Shown piece by piece: positions 45,226-58,444 of a stretch of DNA of 64,000 bases (position 1 is the first letter of the stretch; each line of letters opens with the position of its first letter). The notes beneath the pieces were generated by a model, which saw only the letters and a list, made by a program, of their open reading frames with translations, was not told where the DNA came from and ran no database searches. Made by a program: the position numbers and the translations under genes. This stretch comes from Serpula lacrymans var. lacrymans S7.9 (Eukaryota; Basidiomycota; Agaricomycetes; Boletales; Serpulaceae): the NCBI RefSeq assembly GCF_000218685.1, contig NW_006763295.1, positions 2,802,882 through 2,866,881 of the forward strand, in the 5' to 3' direction.

Positions 45226-47011
45226 TGTCCCCAGTTCGTCATTACGTTCCGCAACTATACCCCACTCTGCAAATACCTTGTATTCTTGTCGTGGAAGTCA
45301 AGCCGATTTAGCTATCTAGACAGAGTTCGGCTCGCCAAGCTATGTTGGAATTTTCACATCAAGGCCAGTGAGGCTGATCGGTTATATGTTTTGTCAAGCT
45401 CTAAAAATTGGCACGCACCTTATCATTCTTTTTATAATATCTATTTCGGCTTCACGTCTCAACGTTCTTTGCTTCTTATGGTTCTATCATGCACAATCAG
45501 TTTTTTTTTATTACCCGATCGGTCATTTTTACTAGTCTCATACAATACCAGGTGTTCATTACTTAGATCAGAATGAGTGCGGTGCGACTACTTAGCGGGG
45601 CATGTATCTTTGTGTGGATCGCAAGTGGCCCTCACCTAAGTATCAGAATTAGGAGGCCCGACTGTGCTGTGATGTTTTTATTTAAGCTTACGGTTTTCTT
45701 TGAAGGGCATTGCAGCAAGTACCAGTTATTCATTGATATTACATCTCATGTATGCCATCTACCGGTCTACACAACCGTGCAATATTTATATGAATGTTAT
45801 CTCTCGAACTTCGTTGTAATCACTGCATAAGACGCCAGCGCTATTAATGGTGAGTAACATGGTTTATATTCTTCGTCATATTCCTGTGCCAGTCAGTAGT
45901 GCGGTCCAGTGGATTCCTTAAGAGTTTTTGATCACACTTTGAACACGTCTCACTGGTATGTGGGTGATATCGGTGTTCATGCACATGAATGAACTGGACT
46001 CAATCACGTTCAGACCCTTTGAATATCAGGACAAAGGAAACCTGAGAAAACCGTGCTAAGTGACGCCCAGGCATTTACGGTGACCGCTGACACTGTGTGA
46101 TGTTTGAGCATCTTAGACTGGTAAGCATATCCCGCCCATATTCAGGGGAGAGATGGTGGGACGGCGGCCACGGTCAGCTGTCGAAAAAATATGCTAGCTG
46201 GGGTCATAAGGGGATACATGCATGCTCGCCGAGCAGACATCGGCCAAGAGTTGCGTATTTGGCACGCAGAGCGAGTATGTGCATGGCTAGGCCGAACCTG
46301 GTATCACATCCGCTTTGAGCCTTTAGTGCGCTCCCCTCCCCCCTCACTATAGGCCATGCTACTAGGCTAGTAATTGCTTCGTTGGTCTTCGCTATATTTG
46401 AACCAGCATATGAATGCTTGCAAAATAAAAATAGCCATTGATATGTGGAAAGTACATTCTGTTAGTTTTGAATTAGACTTACTGTTGCGGAAGACTAGCA
46501 GATGGTTCTATCGACCGTACTCGTATATCGTGTATCGTGGACAGCGAGTTCTCTTAAATAGCAGTATGAGTTTGACTAGGCTTGCTCATGATTCAATGAA
46601 GTATTCGCTCGATGCCGAGACTCGGATTCTACTTTTCCCACCAAAATGGTCCATCTGCACTATCCACGTCTCGAGATCTCTGCATTCTGTCTTGAAATCG
46701 AGAAAAATTTGCATGTGCGACTCTGAACGGTAGAGCTTGAAAGCGCTAGCCATATACATGTCATCAACTTCCTGGTCGCAAGAATGCACCGATAAAGCGC
46801 CAAGGATTGGCGCGCTCAGACCACGTTTCAACTTGCTGTACAGGCGCTTCTATGCTGTGACCAGTGTTTTTCAGCACCTTTCGATCACAAGTATCGCAGG
46901 GTCCACGTCTTTCGCAGTGTAATTTTTAACGATTGGTCGCAATCGCTGTTCGGCGAGATTCAAGCTGAAGCTTCGGGAGCCTGAATCGGATCTCGACGAG
47001 CTTTAGGTGTC
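45226..47011. other. intergenic, no supported gene
   Basis: 1.8 kb upstream of the NACHT-ankyrin gene. Some short plus-strand frames exist (46,097-46,318; 46,374-46,733) without family features. Extra 5' exons of the receptor could lie here, since its N-terminus appears short. Confidence 0.4.
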
Positions 47012-50000
47012 ATGCATCTAGTAAATAGGCCAGGCTGGCCAGTCGCTACCGTGGACGCTCGTGGTAGTGCTTTCAACGAGATTCACGGTCATGGAAAGCA
47101 AATCAACAATCATATCAATAGTAATGCAGCAATCACCCAATTCTTTGCTCCTCGTACGATGCACATTTCTTGTTCAGTTCTCGTCTAATCTCGCCACAGT
47201 TACAGTTCCTGATCCTCCAGAACTCGCAGAATGGCTATCTCCTCTGAATTTTCGGCAGACACACAGTGAAATTTACGGAAGTCGGAGAGAGGGAACTGGG
47301 GAATGGGTACTTGAAGACGAGAGATTTCAGGACTGGAAAAAAGGCAAGACAAAAACATTATGGTGCCCTGGTATTCGTAAGTACATCATCACTATTTTCA
47401 CGGTAGCAGCTAATCATCAAACGTCTACTTTCTTCAAGCTGGGGCTGGTAAGACGGTTCTTGCGTGAGTAAGACAACAAACGGTAGATTGCTCTCAGTTA
47501 ATTATCTTGCGTTTCCAGGTCATACATTATCGACCATCTCAGACGGAACGAGGTCGACGGTGTTGCTGTGGCATACCTATATTGCAACTATAAAGATCAG
47601 GCATTGCAAACGGTTTATAATCTCGTAGCATATCTTTTGAAGCAGCTCGTCCAAGATTTTCCCACTACCTCAGAACGCGTTACCAAACATTATGAACGGC
47701 ACCTCGCTCAAAACTACCGTCCCACTCTGCATGATGTTCACAGCACATTAATAACAGAGATCCAACAATTTTCCCAGGTTTTCATAATTATAGATGCCTT
47801 GGATGAAATTCCCGAGGATGGTGACATCCGTTCTGAACTACTTCACAGACTCCAATCTTTAGGAGGTAGTTTGCTGGTTACTTCTCGTGACAATGCCTCG
47901 ATTGCGGCAGCTCTTCGTGATGCGCAGCTTATGGATATCTCTGCCCACGAGGGTGATATACGCGAGTACATCGAAGGTTGCATTCATTCAGGGACACGAC
48001 TCACGCGCCTAGACCGACTCTTGGCTGAAGACCCTGTTTTACGAGAAGAGATTTTTCGGCGTATTATAGAAGTTGCACGTGGAATGTGAGTGTCTTCTGT
48101 TAAACTGTTGTTCTATCGGCTGAAGGTCAACGTATCCGCAAGGTTTCTACTATGTCGTCTGCACATGGATTCTCTCGCAAAGAAGACTACTCGTAAGGAG
48201 ATTCGACTCGCTCTCGAAAGCCTACCGCAGGGTGTGAACAGCGCTTATGATGAAACAATGAAACGCATCCATGAGCTGGACGAGAAGCATCAAATACTTG
48301 CCATAGAAGCCATAGTGCTAATCACTTATGCCTCACATCCTCTGACTATCAAGGAGCTCCAGCAAGCTCTGGCATGTTCAGATGACCTTTCCAGTGCCGA
48401 CGATGAAAATTTGGTGGACCCCTCCCTGATAACGGATATCTGTTTAGGCCTGGTTGTTGAAAAAGAAAGCAAGTTTCATTTGGTTCGTGAGTTTATTAAA
48501 CCACGTTTTATATGTCAGTTGTACTCATTCGTTACTTTTCCCCTGGAGATTACACTGCCCAAGAGTATTTCAACGAATACAAGGACTGGCCCTTCATGGA
48601 CCCTCGTTCAGAAGTTACCAAGATCTGCTTACAAGCTCTCCTATTACCGTCAGAAAGTATGGATAGCTGGGTGTCCAATGGAACCTTCTTTCGTTATGCC
48701 ATATGGAATTGGGGGCATCATGCCCTCGGCCTTGCTGAAGAAGCGAATAAAGCTTTGATACACAATTTTCTTCATCGCAAAGAGAAAGTCAGTTTAGCTT
48801 TGAAGTGCTTGGGTATCAGTGGGGGCTCAGCTTTGCATCTATGCACCTTCTTCGGCTTGGCTCGCACCATCGGATTCGAGCTGGACAGCAACGCAACCAT
48901 AGACCAACGAGACGAATGGGGTAGAACACCATTGCACTTCGCAGCAAAAGAAGGGCGTGTAGCGGTAGTGAGCTTACTACTTGAGCGAGGCCACGACATG
49001 AATCCAAGAGACGGATATGGCAACACTCCACTTGTCACTGCGATTAAGAATAAGAAGTCGGATGTTGTTAAAGCGCTTTTGAAACAACACGACGTCGATG
49101 TAAATGCCAAAGAGCAAGACGATCGGACAGCCCTCTTACTGGCGGTCGAGCAGAGAAATATGGAGGTCGTGCAGTTGCTATTGGCAAACCAAAAAGTGGA
49201 TGTCAACCTTGAGGACAGGTATGGGCGTACTGCACTTATCGTCGCGACAAAATATGAAGACATAGAGGTGATTCAACTATTGCTCGCGAGAAGTGACGTG
49301 GATGTCAATTCTAAGGCACATTATGGGGAATCACCTCTGTCGCTTGCTGTCAATCGGGGAAATGTGGCAATAGTCAAGCTGCTGTTAGCGAAGGATGATG
49401 TGGACATCAACTGGGGCAACGGTATGGGTCCAACACCCCTTTTGCTTGCAGCTGAGCAAGGAAACGTGAAGATAGTCCAATCGCTGTTGGAAAAACATGA
49501 TATAGATGTCAACTTCGAGGATAATTCTGGCCAGACCGCCCTTTCCCTCGCAGCCAAACAGGGTCATGCGGGGATCGTCGCTTTGTTATTGGCAAGGCAT
49601 GACTTGGATCCCAGTGGGAAAGGTCGCGAGGGCATGTCAGTCCTTTTGCTTGCAGTTGAGCAGGGGAAAACAGAGATCGTCAGGCTACTGTTGACAAGGC
49701 AAGATGTGTATCCCAACTGGAAGGGCTACATGGGTGTCACGCCGCTCTTGCTCGCAGCCGAGCAGGGTAGCGTCGAAACCGTCAAGCTGCTGATGGCGAG
49801 GGATGATATAGTTGCTGACCCGAAGGACGACATGGGCAGGACGCCACTCTCCCTAGCAGCTGAGTTGGGAACTGTAGAGACGGTAAAACTGCTGTTGAGA
49901 AGACATGATGTGGATATAAACTCCAAAGATCAACACGGCCAGACAGCTCTATCACTTGCAGTCGAGAAGGAGAACGGAAAGATAGTTACACTATTACTGG

Positions 50001-53000
50001 AGAGGCATGATGCAGATCCCAACTGGAAAGACCGCACTGGTAGAACACTCCTCTGGCTTGCAGCCCAACAAGGGAGTGCCGAGATGGTCGAGCTATTGTT
50101 AACACGGCATGATGTTGATACCAACTTTTGGGACAAAAATGGCCGGACTGCCCTTTCGCTTGCAGCTGAGCAAGATAATTTGGAGATCGTTAGGTTGTTG
50201 CTAGCAAAGCCTAAAGTAGATGCCAATTGGAAGTGCCATATGGATATGACGCCTCTTTCGTTGGCATCCGAGCGGGGAAACGTGGAGATCGTTAACTTAT
50301 TGTTGGCAAGAGACGATGTAGACCCTAATTGGAAGGACCGTATGGGTATGACTCCCCTCGCGCTTGCTGCTGAACGCGGGAGCGCGGAAGTGGTCGAGCT
50401 ATTGTTAGAAAGGGCTGGTGTAGATCCCGATTCTAAGGATCACATGGGTAGGACGCCTCTTTTACTTGCCACCGAACAGGAGAGCGTGGAGATAATTAAG
50501 CTACTGTTGGCCAGACATGAGGTGTATCCCGACTCTAAAGATTACATGGGTAGGACGCCTCTTTCCCTTGCCGCCGAACAGGGGAGCGTGGAAGTAATTA
50601 AGCTACTGTTGGCCAGGCATGAAGTATATCCCGACTCAAGGGACCGCATGGATAGGACACCCCTCTCATTCGCGGCCAAGGCAGGAGCCGAGGAGGCAGT
50701 CAAGTTATTATCGACGAGGGATGAGGTAGATCCAAATTCAAAGGATTACATGGGTAGGACACCACTCTTTCTCGCAGTCGAGCAGGGTAGCATGGCAGTG
50801 GTCAAGCTGTTGCTAGCCAGAGACGATGTGGACACAAATACCAGACATAAGCATGGTCAGACAGCTTTCATGCTTGCAGCCATGGATGGCAGTGTGGACA
50901 TAGTTGAGCTACTGCTAACAAGGAGCGGCCTGGATCCAGACGCGAAAGATTGCATAGGCAGGACAGCTTTCTCATTTGTGACGCAGCAGGGGAATATTGA
51001 AATCATGAAACTGTTGTTGGCAAGGGACGACATAGATATCAATTCCAGGGATCAGCACTGTCAAGCACCCCTCTTGCTCGCAGCTGAGTTGAAGAGTATT
51101 GAAGTTATTAAGCTGTTATTGGAAAGGCATGATCTGGACCCTAACGCAACGGATGGCACGGGAAAGACGCTTCTCTCCCTTGCAGCCCAACTAGGAAATA
51201 TAGAAATGGTTATGCTATTGTTGGCAAAGGAAGGTGTGAATGTCGAGATCAAGGATCAACAGGGTCAGACACCCCTCTCTCTCGCAGTTAACTCGGGGAG
51301 TGTAGATATTGTCACGCTACTGCTGGGAAGGCGCGAGGTATATCCTGACTCGAAGGATGCATGGGACAGGACCCCCTTATGGCTTGCAGCCAGCAAGGGG
51401 CTTGTGGAAATCGTGGAGTTGTTGTTGGCACGGCATGAAGTGAATCCTAACTCAAAAGATTGCTCGGGTTGTACACCTCTTGTCGTTGCAGCTACGCTAG
51501 GGAGTGTTGAAATTGTTCAACTGCTGTTAGCAAGAGATGATGTGGATATCAACTCGCAGAACAATCATGGCCATACACCACTATTACGTGCAATTGAGTG
51601 GGAGAGAAAAGAGATCGCGAAACTGCTATTTTCAAAGCAGAATCTAAACGTCAATGCTGAAGATCAACTTGGTCAAACACCTCTCCTGCTTGCGGCCGGG
51701 CGGGGGAGTATGGACATTGTCGACCTCTTGCTGGCACGGCACGACATAAACGCCGGTCGGAAGGATGCCATGGGTGACACGGCCCTATCTCTTGTTGTCG
51801 AGCGGTCAAAAGCAGAAGTCGTCCAGTTGTTGCTACGTAGACACGATGTAGATCCCGATTCCAAGGGTCATATGGGTCGGACACCCTTATCGATCGCAGC
51901 TGAGCAAGGATGTGTGAAGATCGTCAAGTTATTGTTAGCGAAAGATAACGTAGATCCCGACTCGAAGGACCACATGGGTAGGACACCCCTCTCGTTTGCG
52001 GCCGAAAATGGGAGTCTGGAGGTCGTCCGATCACTATTGTCAAGACGTGAAGTAGATCCTTCTTCGAAGGATTCCACGGGTCGGTCACCACTCTTGCTCG
52101 CGGTCGAAAAAGAATTTTCTGGGATTGTCAGGCTGCTGTTAGCGAGACATGACGTCGATTTCGACTCAAAGGACTATTCGGGTAGGACGCCTCTCTCGCT
52201 CGCAGTCAAGCAGGAGAGTGTTGAAATCATTCGGCTGCTGTTGGCTAGACAAGAAGTGAATGTCAACTCAAAAGACGACAAGGGCAGGACCCTACTTTTT
52301 CTCGCTGTGAGCCAGAGGCACGTGGGGATCGTCAGGTTGCTGCTACTGAGGCCTGATATGGATCCTGACTCGAAGGATCACTTGGGTCGAACACCCCTCT
52401 CTTTTGCACTCGAGCAGCGAAGTATGGAGATTGTCAAACTACTACTGGAAAGACGCGATGTGAATCCGGATTCAAGGGATAATGTGGGTCGGACATCGCT
52501 GTTATTCGCAGTTGAACAGGGATACATGGGGATTGTTAAGCTGCTGTTATCGAGGCTTGACGTAGACCTTGATTTGAAGGATAGCCTCGGCAGGACGCCC
52601 CTCTCGCTCGCAACCATGAATGGGAATACAGGAATTACTCGATTACTGTTAGTCAGACAAGACATGGATCCGAATTCGAAGGACTTAACAGGCAGGACGT
52701 CCCTCTCACTTGCGGCCGAAGAGGGTCATTCAGAGGTTGTTCAGCTGCTATTAGCAAGGCATGGCATTAACATCGACTCCAAAGACGCATACGGCCAGAC
52801 ACCTCTGTGGCTAGCAGCTAGACATGGCCATGCAAAAACAGTGGAGTGCTTGCTGGCGTTCAGAAATATCGATGTAAACGTGATCCCGATGCACAGCTAT
52901 ATACCACCTTTATGGGCTGCGGCGTGTCGATATTTGGACCATGAGAATGACATTCTGGCTCAGGGTTCCTTCATACATCCAGGTTGTAGTAGGAGTGGCT

Positions 53001-53714
53001 GTCATAGTATCACGAAACAGTAAGTGCAAATAATCACAGTGATGTTAGTATTATCAAACGACTGACGACGTTGATAATAGTAATGTCCAGAGTTTAGGCT
53101 CTGTTTTTCCCAAAAGAAACGTCGTGAGCCTGCTGCTTGAACGAGTTGACGTCGATGTTGACTGGAGAGATGAGCATGGGGAAACACTGCTGTGTGTTGC
53201 AGCAAAAACAGGAAGCAAACTTCTCGTGCAACAGCTACTCTCCAGAAATGACATTGATGTGAATTTGCAAGACGAAAATGGCGACTCGCCTTTACACTGT
53301 GCAGTGCGCTCGCATCATACGGATGTCGTCTCTTTACTCGTTAGCCAGGACAGTATTGCACTGAACCTAAAGAATGTCTGTGGACAGACCCCACTCCACT
53401 GCGCCATCGTCTTGCAACATAATAATGTGTCGCTTGATACCCGAGTGGCAATAGCAAGGCTTCTTCTTTCACAGAACAGCGTCCATGTTGATCTAGAGGA
53501 TAATTGTGGAATGACACCTTTGATGCTCGCGAGAGCCGCAGAAGCAAGTGACATGGTTGAACTATTTCAAGAATACAGTGCTAAGCCGATTGACATGGAA
53601 TACGTTGATGTGAGGGACAACACTTATTACCAGGATGACGACGACTCAGGAAGTTACCATACTGCCTTTGACGAAATGTCGGATTTTGCGGACTTGCACA
53701 CGCTATGCCTGTGA
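47012..53714 (+). CDS. NACHT-ankyrin NLR-like receptor, 2,108 residues
   Basis: Seven exons: 47012-47120, 47200-47376, 47439-47463, 47519-48085, 48143-48486, 48549-53019 and 53081-53714, all phases matching. After a short start with the FNEIHGHGKQINNHI motif often seen before fungal NACHT domains come Walker A GIPGAGKT (94-101), Walker B VFIIIDALDE (191-200), a sensor LLVTSRDN, and a winged-helix-like part (LALESLPQGVNSAYDETM ... VHYTAQEYF). From about residue 530 there are roughly 39 consecutive ankyrin repeats of 34 residues, a divergent one, and four more after the last intron. The tail is acidic. Such STAND proteins act in self/non-self recognition and cell death in fungi. No known effector domain is visible at the N-terminus; upstream exons may be missing. 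Confidence 0.9.
48907..53570 (+). repeat. ankyrin-repeat array, 102-base period, about 44 units
   Basis: Units start with xxGRTPLSLAAEQG and run to LLLARxDVDPNSKD. Thirty-nine follow one another from 48,907 to about 52,880, one is interrupted, and four lie at 53,150-53,570. Units 16 and 17 (from 50,447 and 50,549) are clearly the most similar neighbours at DNA level, a sign of recent unit duplication. The regular period also produces long opposite-strand open frames, which are not genes. Confidence 0.9.
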
Positions 53715-54307
53715 ATGTCAATGTGCGTTTCTAATATAACCGATTGTTTCTCCTCCTAACATTTCCACCACCGTCCCAAAGTCAAATTTAGGTCCTTCGA
53801 TAATCGCAAAATCACAAAGTCGACATAGCCGTGTCGTTCTCAGCAATGCCAAGTGCATGTTGATTGATCGTCGATGTTAGCTGTACCGGAGGATGAAGAC
53901 TGTCGTGACTCAGACGAAAATGATGTTAATGGAGGTGGTCCCGGGTGACGTATTGTGAACATCGCAGGGATAACAGATTTGACCAGGCTAGTTGTTGTTT
54001 TTGTTTATCATCTCGGGATCATTTGTGGTGAGATCAGTCTACCAATAAGTTCGAACGAAGACAATCCGAGTTTTGCAGTGGAGATCACGTGACAGTAAGA
54101 GCCGCGGCCTTCCCTCAGTGAATTACATGCGTTGCCGTTTTCTCTACGATAAATAATTCACTGGTAGGTAACTGACTGACTATCAATAGACCAGCTTCTC
54201 AGGCTGAGTAGACGTGTTTCTACTTGCTATATAGACACTCATGTGAAGCCAATGCATACCTGCTCTTCTGACAACAACTACCAAGATCACACCAGATAAT
54301 AACCCTG
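53715..54307. other. intergenic
   Basis: About 0.6 kb between the receptor and the SDR gene; no gene supported. Confidence 0.45.
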
Positions 54308-55717
54308 ATGGCACGCTGGGCGCTGAGACGTTTTCTTCGTGAACAATGGACGACTCTTCCATTGCCGTTACCTCAAGACTGTGAAAGTCTACGGCCAAAG
54401 TCTATAGTTCTTGTCGGCGCAAACGTAGGGCTCGGGTTTGAAGCAGCTGTTCATCTTGCGCGTTTGAAGCCTGCGCAGTTATTACTTACTTGCAGAAATC
54501 CGGACAAGTGTGAGGTCACTAAAACACGTACGTGACAGTTCCATTTTCCAAGTCTATATTTCTTTACATGTGCCTCAAGTGGTCGAACAACGATCTCGCT
54601 CAGACGGTGTACAACAAGAGTCCCCTATTTCCTTGGATAACATTGAATCATGGCCGTTGGAGCTGGACTCGTTTGAGTCTGTAAAGGCCTTCGTTGCCAA
54701 ATTTGAGGCAGAAAGTAGAAGTCCCAACGTCCTCGTCGCAAATGCGGGCGTGGCCCTTAACAAGTATACAAAAACTCAAGATGGGTGGGAGACTACGTTC
54801 GTCATTCTCAGCTCATTGTCCCGTTCTCCTGCGGTCCTAACTCTCGCATCACTTCCTTATCAGGTTGCAAGTAAATCACTTGTCTACAGCGCTCTTGAGC
54901 ATCTTGATGCTTCCCCACCTCATCCGCTCGTCCACCGAGACATCCCAGTCTCGTTTAGTAATTGTCTCGAGCGAAGCACATTATTTCACCAAAATAAGCA
55001 AGCTTGAAGGCCCTCGCGACTGCCCGAATATCCTGAAAATGCTCAGCTCGGAGAGCTACTGTACTCCAGCGTAAGTGCAGGCTATGTGTAAATAGCTGTA
55101 CGTTACCTTACTCTCAATATAGGGTTATGGAGGATAGATACAATTTGTCAAAATGTAAGTTTACCTTACCTTGTCGGATACCCGTTGTATGTGCTCATTG
55201 TATCCTTTTTTAAACAAGTCCTGGAAATAGTATTTGTGCGCGAACTTGCTCGTCGTCTTCGCAATGGATCGCGCCTAAGCGTCTGTGCTGTACATCCAGG
55301 GTTCTGTCACTCTGAGCTCACTCGCCATGCATCTTTGTCCTTCCGTTACCTAGTATCTATAGGCAAGGCTCTTTTTGCCCGCTCTACGGAGATGGGTAGT
55401 CGCACACTCTTACATGCTGCTGCTGCCTCTGGCGAACAAGAGAGGCATGGTCATTATATATCCAGTTGTGAGGTTGTAGAAGAGCATGATTGGCTATTGA
55501 GTGAAACAGGCAGAAAGTGGAGTGATAGAATCTGGGTGAGTGATTCTCTTTTTTCATAATTATTTTTAGTTGGTCGAGGGGAAGTTATAACTCGATGCTG
55601 ACTTGCATCGCATAAAAAATATGTTTATTTCAGAACGAGACTATCTCGATACTTGCGCATGCGGACCACAGAATCAACAGCATTGTAACTGAATATTTGG
55701 TGGATCCCGGGAACTGA
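54308..55717 (+). CDS. short-chain dehydrogenase/reductase (retinol-dehydrogenase-like)
   Basis: Six exons: 54308-54527, 54580-54796, 54864-55070, 55123-55154, 55219-55535 and 55634-55717, giving 358 residues. The Rossmann start is IVLVGANVGLGFEAA, a variant of TGxxxGIG in which the first T-G is VG. NVLVANAGVA supplies the NAG motif, LVIVSSEAHYF the catalytic serine strand, and RYNLSK the YxxxK pair. This resembles the WWOX/retinol-dehydrogenase-like group of fungal SDRs. VHPGFCHSEL follows as expected after the active site. Substrate cannot be told from sequence. No clear signal peptide. The start is the first ATG, with RRFLREQW before the cofactor site. Confidence 0.87.
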
Positions 55718-56455
55718 GTTGCGAGATACATATCAAACATGCTCATTATATCCCAGTGTCTGTGCAGTACCTTGTGTTTATGTGTAATGAACTCAAGTTT
55801 AAAGTGCTTTGTGCGAGTTTAATGACACTTCGAGCTTAGTCAAGTCCAATATTAGCCTGGGTTCGAGACTACAGTAAGTACATCTCCAATTTGGTGTCCG
55901 CCAACTCCAGAAATGAGTTTCAAATCCTTGGTAACACAGTGGGGCCCAGAGGGGTGTCCCTTCCACTTGGTCCAGGACACACCCGTTTCATCTCCTTTTT
56001 TTCTCCATCTAACACACTTGCTTGCTTGATTTCCGAAATCCAGCTTATGCGTTTCTTGATCCGATGAGTGGGAAGAAATAGATCAAAGTAAAGAGTCGTC
56101 CCTCGTCGGACGTCTGAATCCCTGTTGTGCACACTGGCCTTACTTGTATGAAATCAGAGGGATTTTATACTTTGATGATCAAGTTCATGTAATTGCCTGC
56201 TCGTCGTCATTTTTATTCATTCTGAACATGAACGCATAATGCGGGATGTTAGGGCCCAATATGAGCTGACACAATCCACGAACGTCGCTTTGTATTGATT
56301 TCGGTCAACTGGCTCTAATCGTTATGATCTACCTATGTCAACGCGTTAAGGTCGGGTACCTCATGTGGAGGTTATGCGTGCAAGTCAATACAGGACTTCA
56401 GACATATAGTCACATTACTCTCGATTGAGTGTTATCTTCCCAGTATAAAACGGTT
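55718..56455. other. intergenic, convergent 3' flanks
   Basis: Gap between the tail-to-tail SDR and isomerase genes. No gene supported. Confidence 0.5.
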
Positions 56456-57652
56456 TCAAAGTTTTGAAGGGACGCTACGCAACGGAGGGAAGACAGGTAA
56501 TGTTTTTGATTTGGAAATACCTGCATTAACTGCCTCCTTTAGATCCTGTTTATGATGGTTAGATCAAGATCAGATAGCATAAAAGGACTATAAAGCATTA
56601 AAGACGCTGACCTGTGACTGAACCATAGCCCCGTTCCAGATGGCGGTATACTCAAGATTTTCAGCCACACTGCAAACATCATACGTTATTCACATATCTT
56701 CCATAAAGATAAAAATGAGCCACGAACCTGTGATCCCTAGCATGAAGGAGTAAATGTTTGGTACCGATTACAGCCACAGGACTTTTACTGGCTATAACTT
56801 TGGCAAGTGCCAATGCTTCGCGCACTACGGCTTCCCTTCCACCGTCAATGACTTTCGAAACTAGCCCCAGCTTCTCGGCTTCTGCAGAAGAAAATGGACG
56901 GGCTGTGTACGCTAATTCTCGGGCAAGGGACTGATTGGCAGTGATCTTCGGGAGGTGAGCCAGGGTGCCTATGTCTGCAGCTAAACCCACATCTACTTCC
57001 TAGAACTTTGTCAGGTTAAACATTTAGCTATCAGTTAGTTAGATATACCTTGATAGAAAATGTTGTGTCCGAGGCCGCGTAGCGTATGTCACAAGCTGCG
57101 ATGATATCAATTCCTAAACCAATGACCATTCCATGAACAGCTGCCACGACAGGAAAAGGACATCTTTCAGGAGCTGATATTGCGCGTTGAAACTCTAGAA
57201 TATGTCTGCGAGTGATATATCCTAGCCTTGCTGGTTCAGTATCGTGACCGTCTAAGCTGGACAGTCCTTGAACTTCGGCGATATTTAAAGGAATAATTCG
57301 TGAATATTCAGCAATGCGGTACTCACAATCAATTCCTGCGCTAAAGATTTTTGGGAAAGCGGATGAAACTACAACAGCACGAATATCTTCCGTGAGAGTT
57401 GCCATGTCGTCGAAGACACGGCCATATTCTGCCCAAAACCTGTGAAGGGTGTTAACTGGCACGGAAATACTTTGGAAATACATACTCATCCGTGAAAGCG
57501 TTGACAGGCTTTCTGTAATGCAGAAATATCATCCCTATGTTAGCCAGAATCATCAAATCAATGGGCTACTCATACCTTGCCAGTTCAACCAGACGCACGT
57601 TTGGACAAGGCGATGAAATTTTGATGAATGGGCCGGAGTTGTCGACAGCCAT
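56456..57652 (-). CDS. peroxisomal dienoyl-CoA isomerase / enoyl-CoA hydratase-like protein
   Basis: Seven exons: 57652-57576, 57512-57486, 57439-57327, 57272-57049, 56999-56728, 56669-56612 and 56545-56456, giving 286 residues. The crotonase fold is clear: KPVNAFTDE, VVVSSAFPKIFSAGID (oxyanion strand), VVAAVHGMVIGLGIDII, ACDIRYAASDTTFSIKEVD with the acidic residue of the dienoyl-CoA isomerase group, then DIGTLAHLPKI and ELAYTARPFSSAEAEKLG. The protein ends in SKL, the canonical PTS1 signal, so it should act in peroxisomal beta-oxidation of unsaturated fatty acids. The mix of D and E in the active region favours delta3,5-delta2,4-dienoyl-CoA isomerase (ECH1 type) over hydratase. Exon 2 is only 27 bases. 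Confidence 0.88.
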
Positions 57653-58444
57653 GTTTCTAAGTCTCAGTTAGCAACAACCGTGTGGCAGATTATGGTCTGA
57701 AAGCGAGATCTTGACCGAAGCTTGAGTTTACAAGTTTACAAGTACAGAGTATTGCCGCAGCGCGCCGCTGTAACAAAAGAGCCTCCGGGTGTAGAGGATT
57801 GCCGACAACCGGAGCTCGAGGGTCTGACGTTGCGATCTGAATCGATTCACAACATCACCTGTGACACCGACCTGAGTGTGGCACGCTGAAATCTGAAGAT
57901 TCTATGATCTATCAACTATCATAGGTTACGGTTTGTCAAAATAAAATAAGACCCAGTCGCCAGCTGTAGCTATGTCAAAAAAAAAAAGTAAATATTCAAA
58001 TTTTACTACTTTTTTTATCTGTTCCCGTAATTATAAGAGCCTTTTCGTTCTGGTTCATCGTCGTTTGGAAGTTAGTGTGCTCAGAGCCCTTTGGGAGAAT
58101 TTGCTTGAGGAAGCTCTACAAAATTATTCTATCGCGGGGCTCAAGGTAGACGCAAGCTCCTATTTTTTTCAAGTCGTCTGTTCAATGTCAGATCGCAGTA
58201 TCCAGTTCCTCGTAATCGTTTCCGCTGTGCCTCTACTTTAGAGGCTGTGATGGACAACATGGTGCAGGTATACACATAACAGCATCTACGGAACAGCAAC
58301 GAAGGCTATTTCCAGAAAAACAGTAGTAAGAGGTGAGTCTAGCTCCGCCAGTAGAGGAAAGAGCTTTTTTGGTGCGAGTAACTGGCGAGTAGCTGAAGAG
58401 GCCATAACTCGCATTTGATCTGTCAATATTTCGACTGAAGATAA
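57653..58444. other. intergenic
   Basis: About 0.8 kb of AT-rich sequence. An 89-codon frame at 57,972-58,241 begins with a run of lysines from a poly-A stretch and shows no family feature. No gene supported. Confidence 0.45.

Noticed and set aside
48907..52900. A CRISPR-like or satellite array, because of the regular 102-base spacing
   Set aside because: The whole stretch is one open frame with ankyrin signature; there are no identical repeats with unique spacers.
48772..53554. Many long minus-strand open frames under the ankyrin array
   Set aside because: They recur with the 102-base period and arise from the codon pattern of the repeats; none carries a domain.
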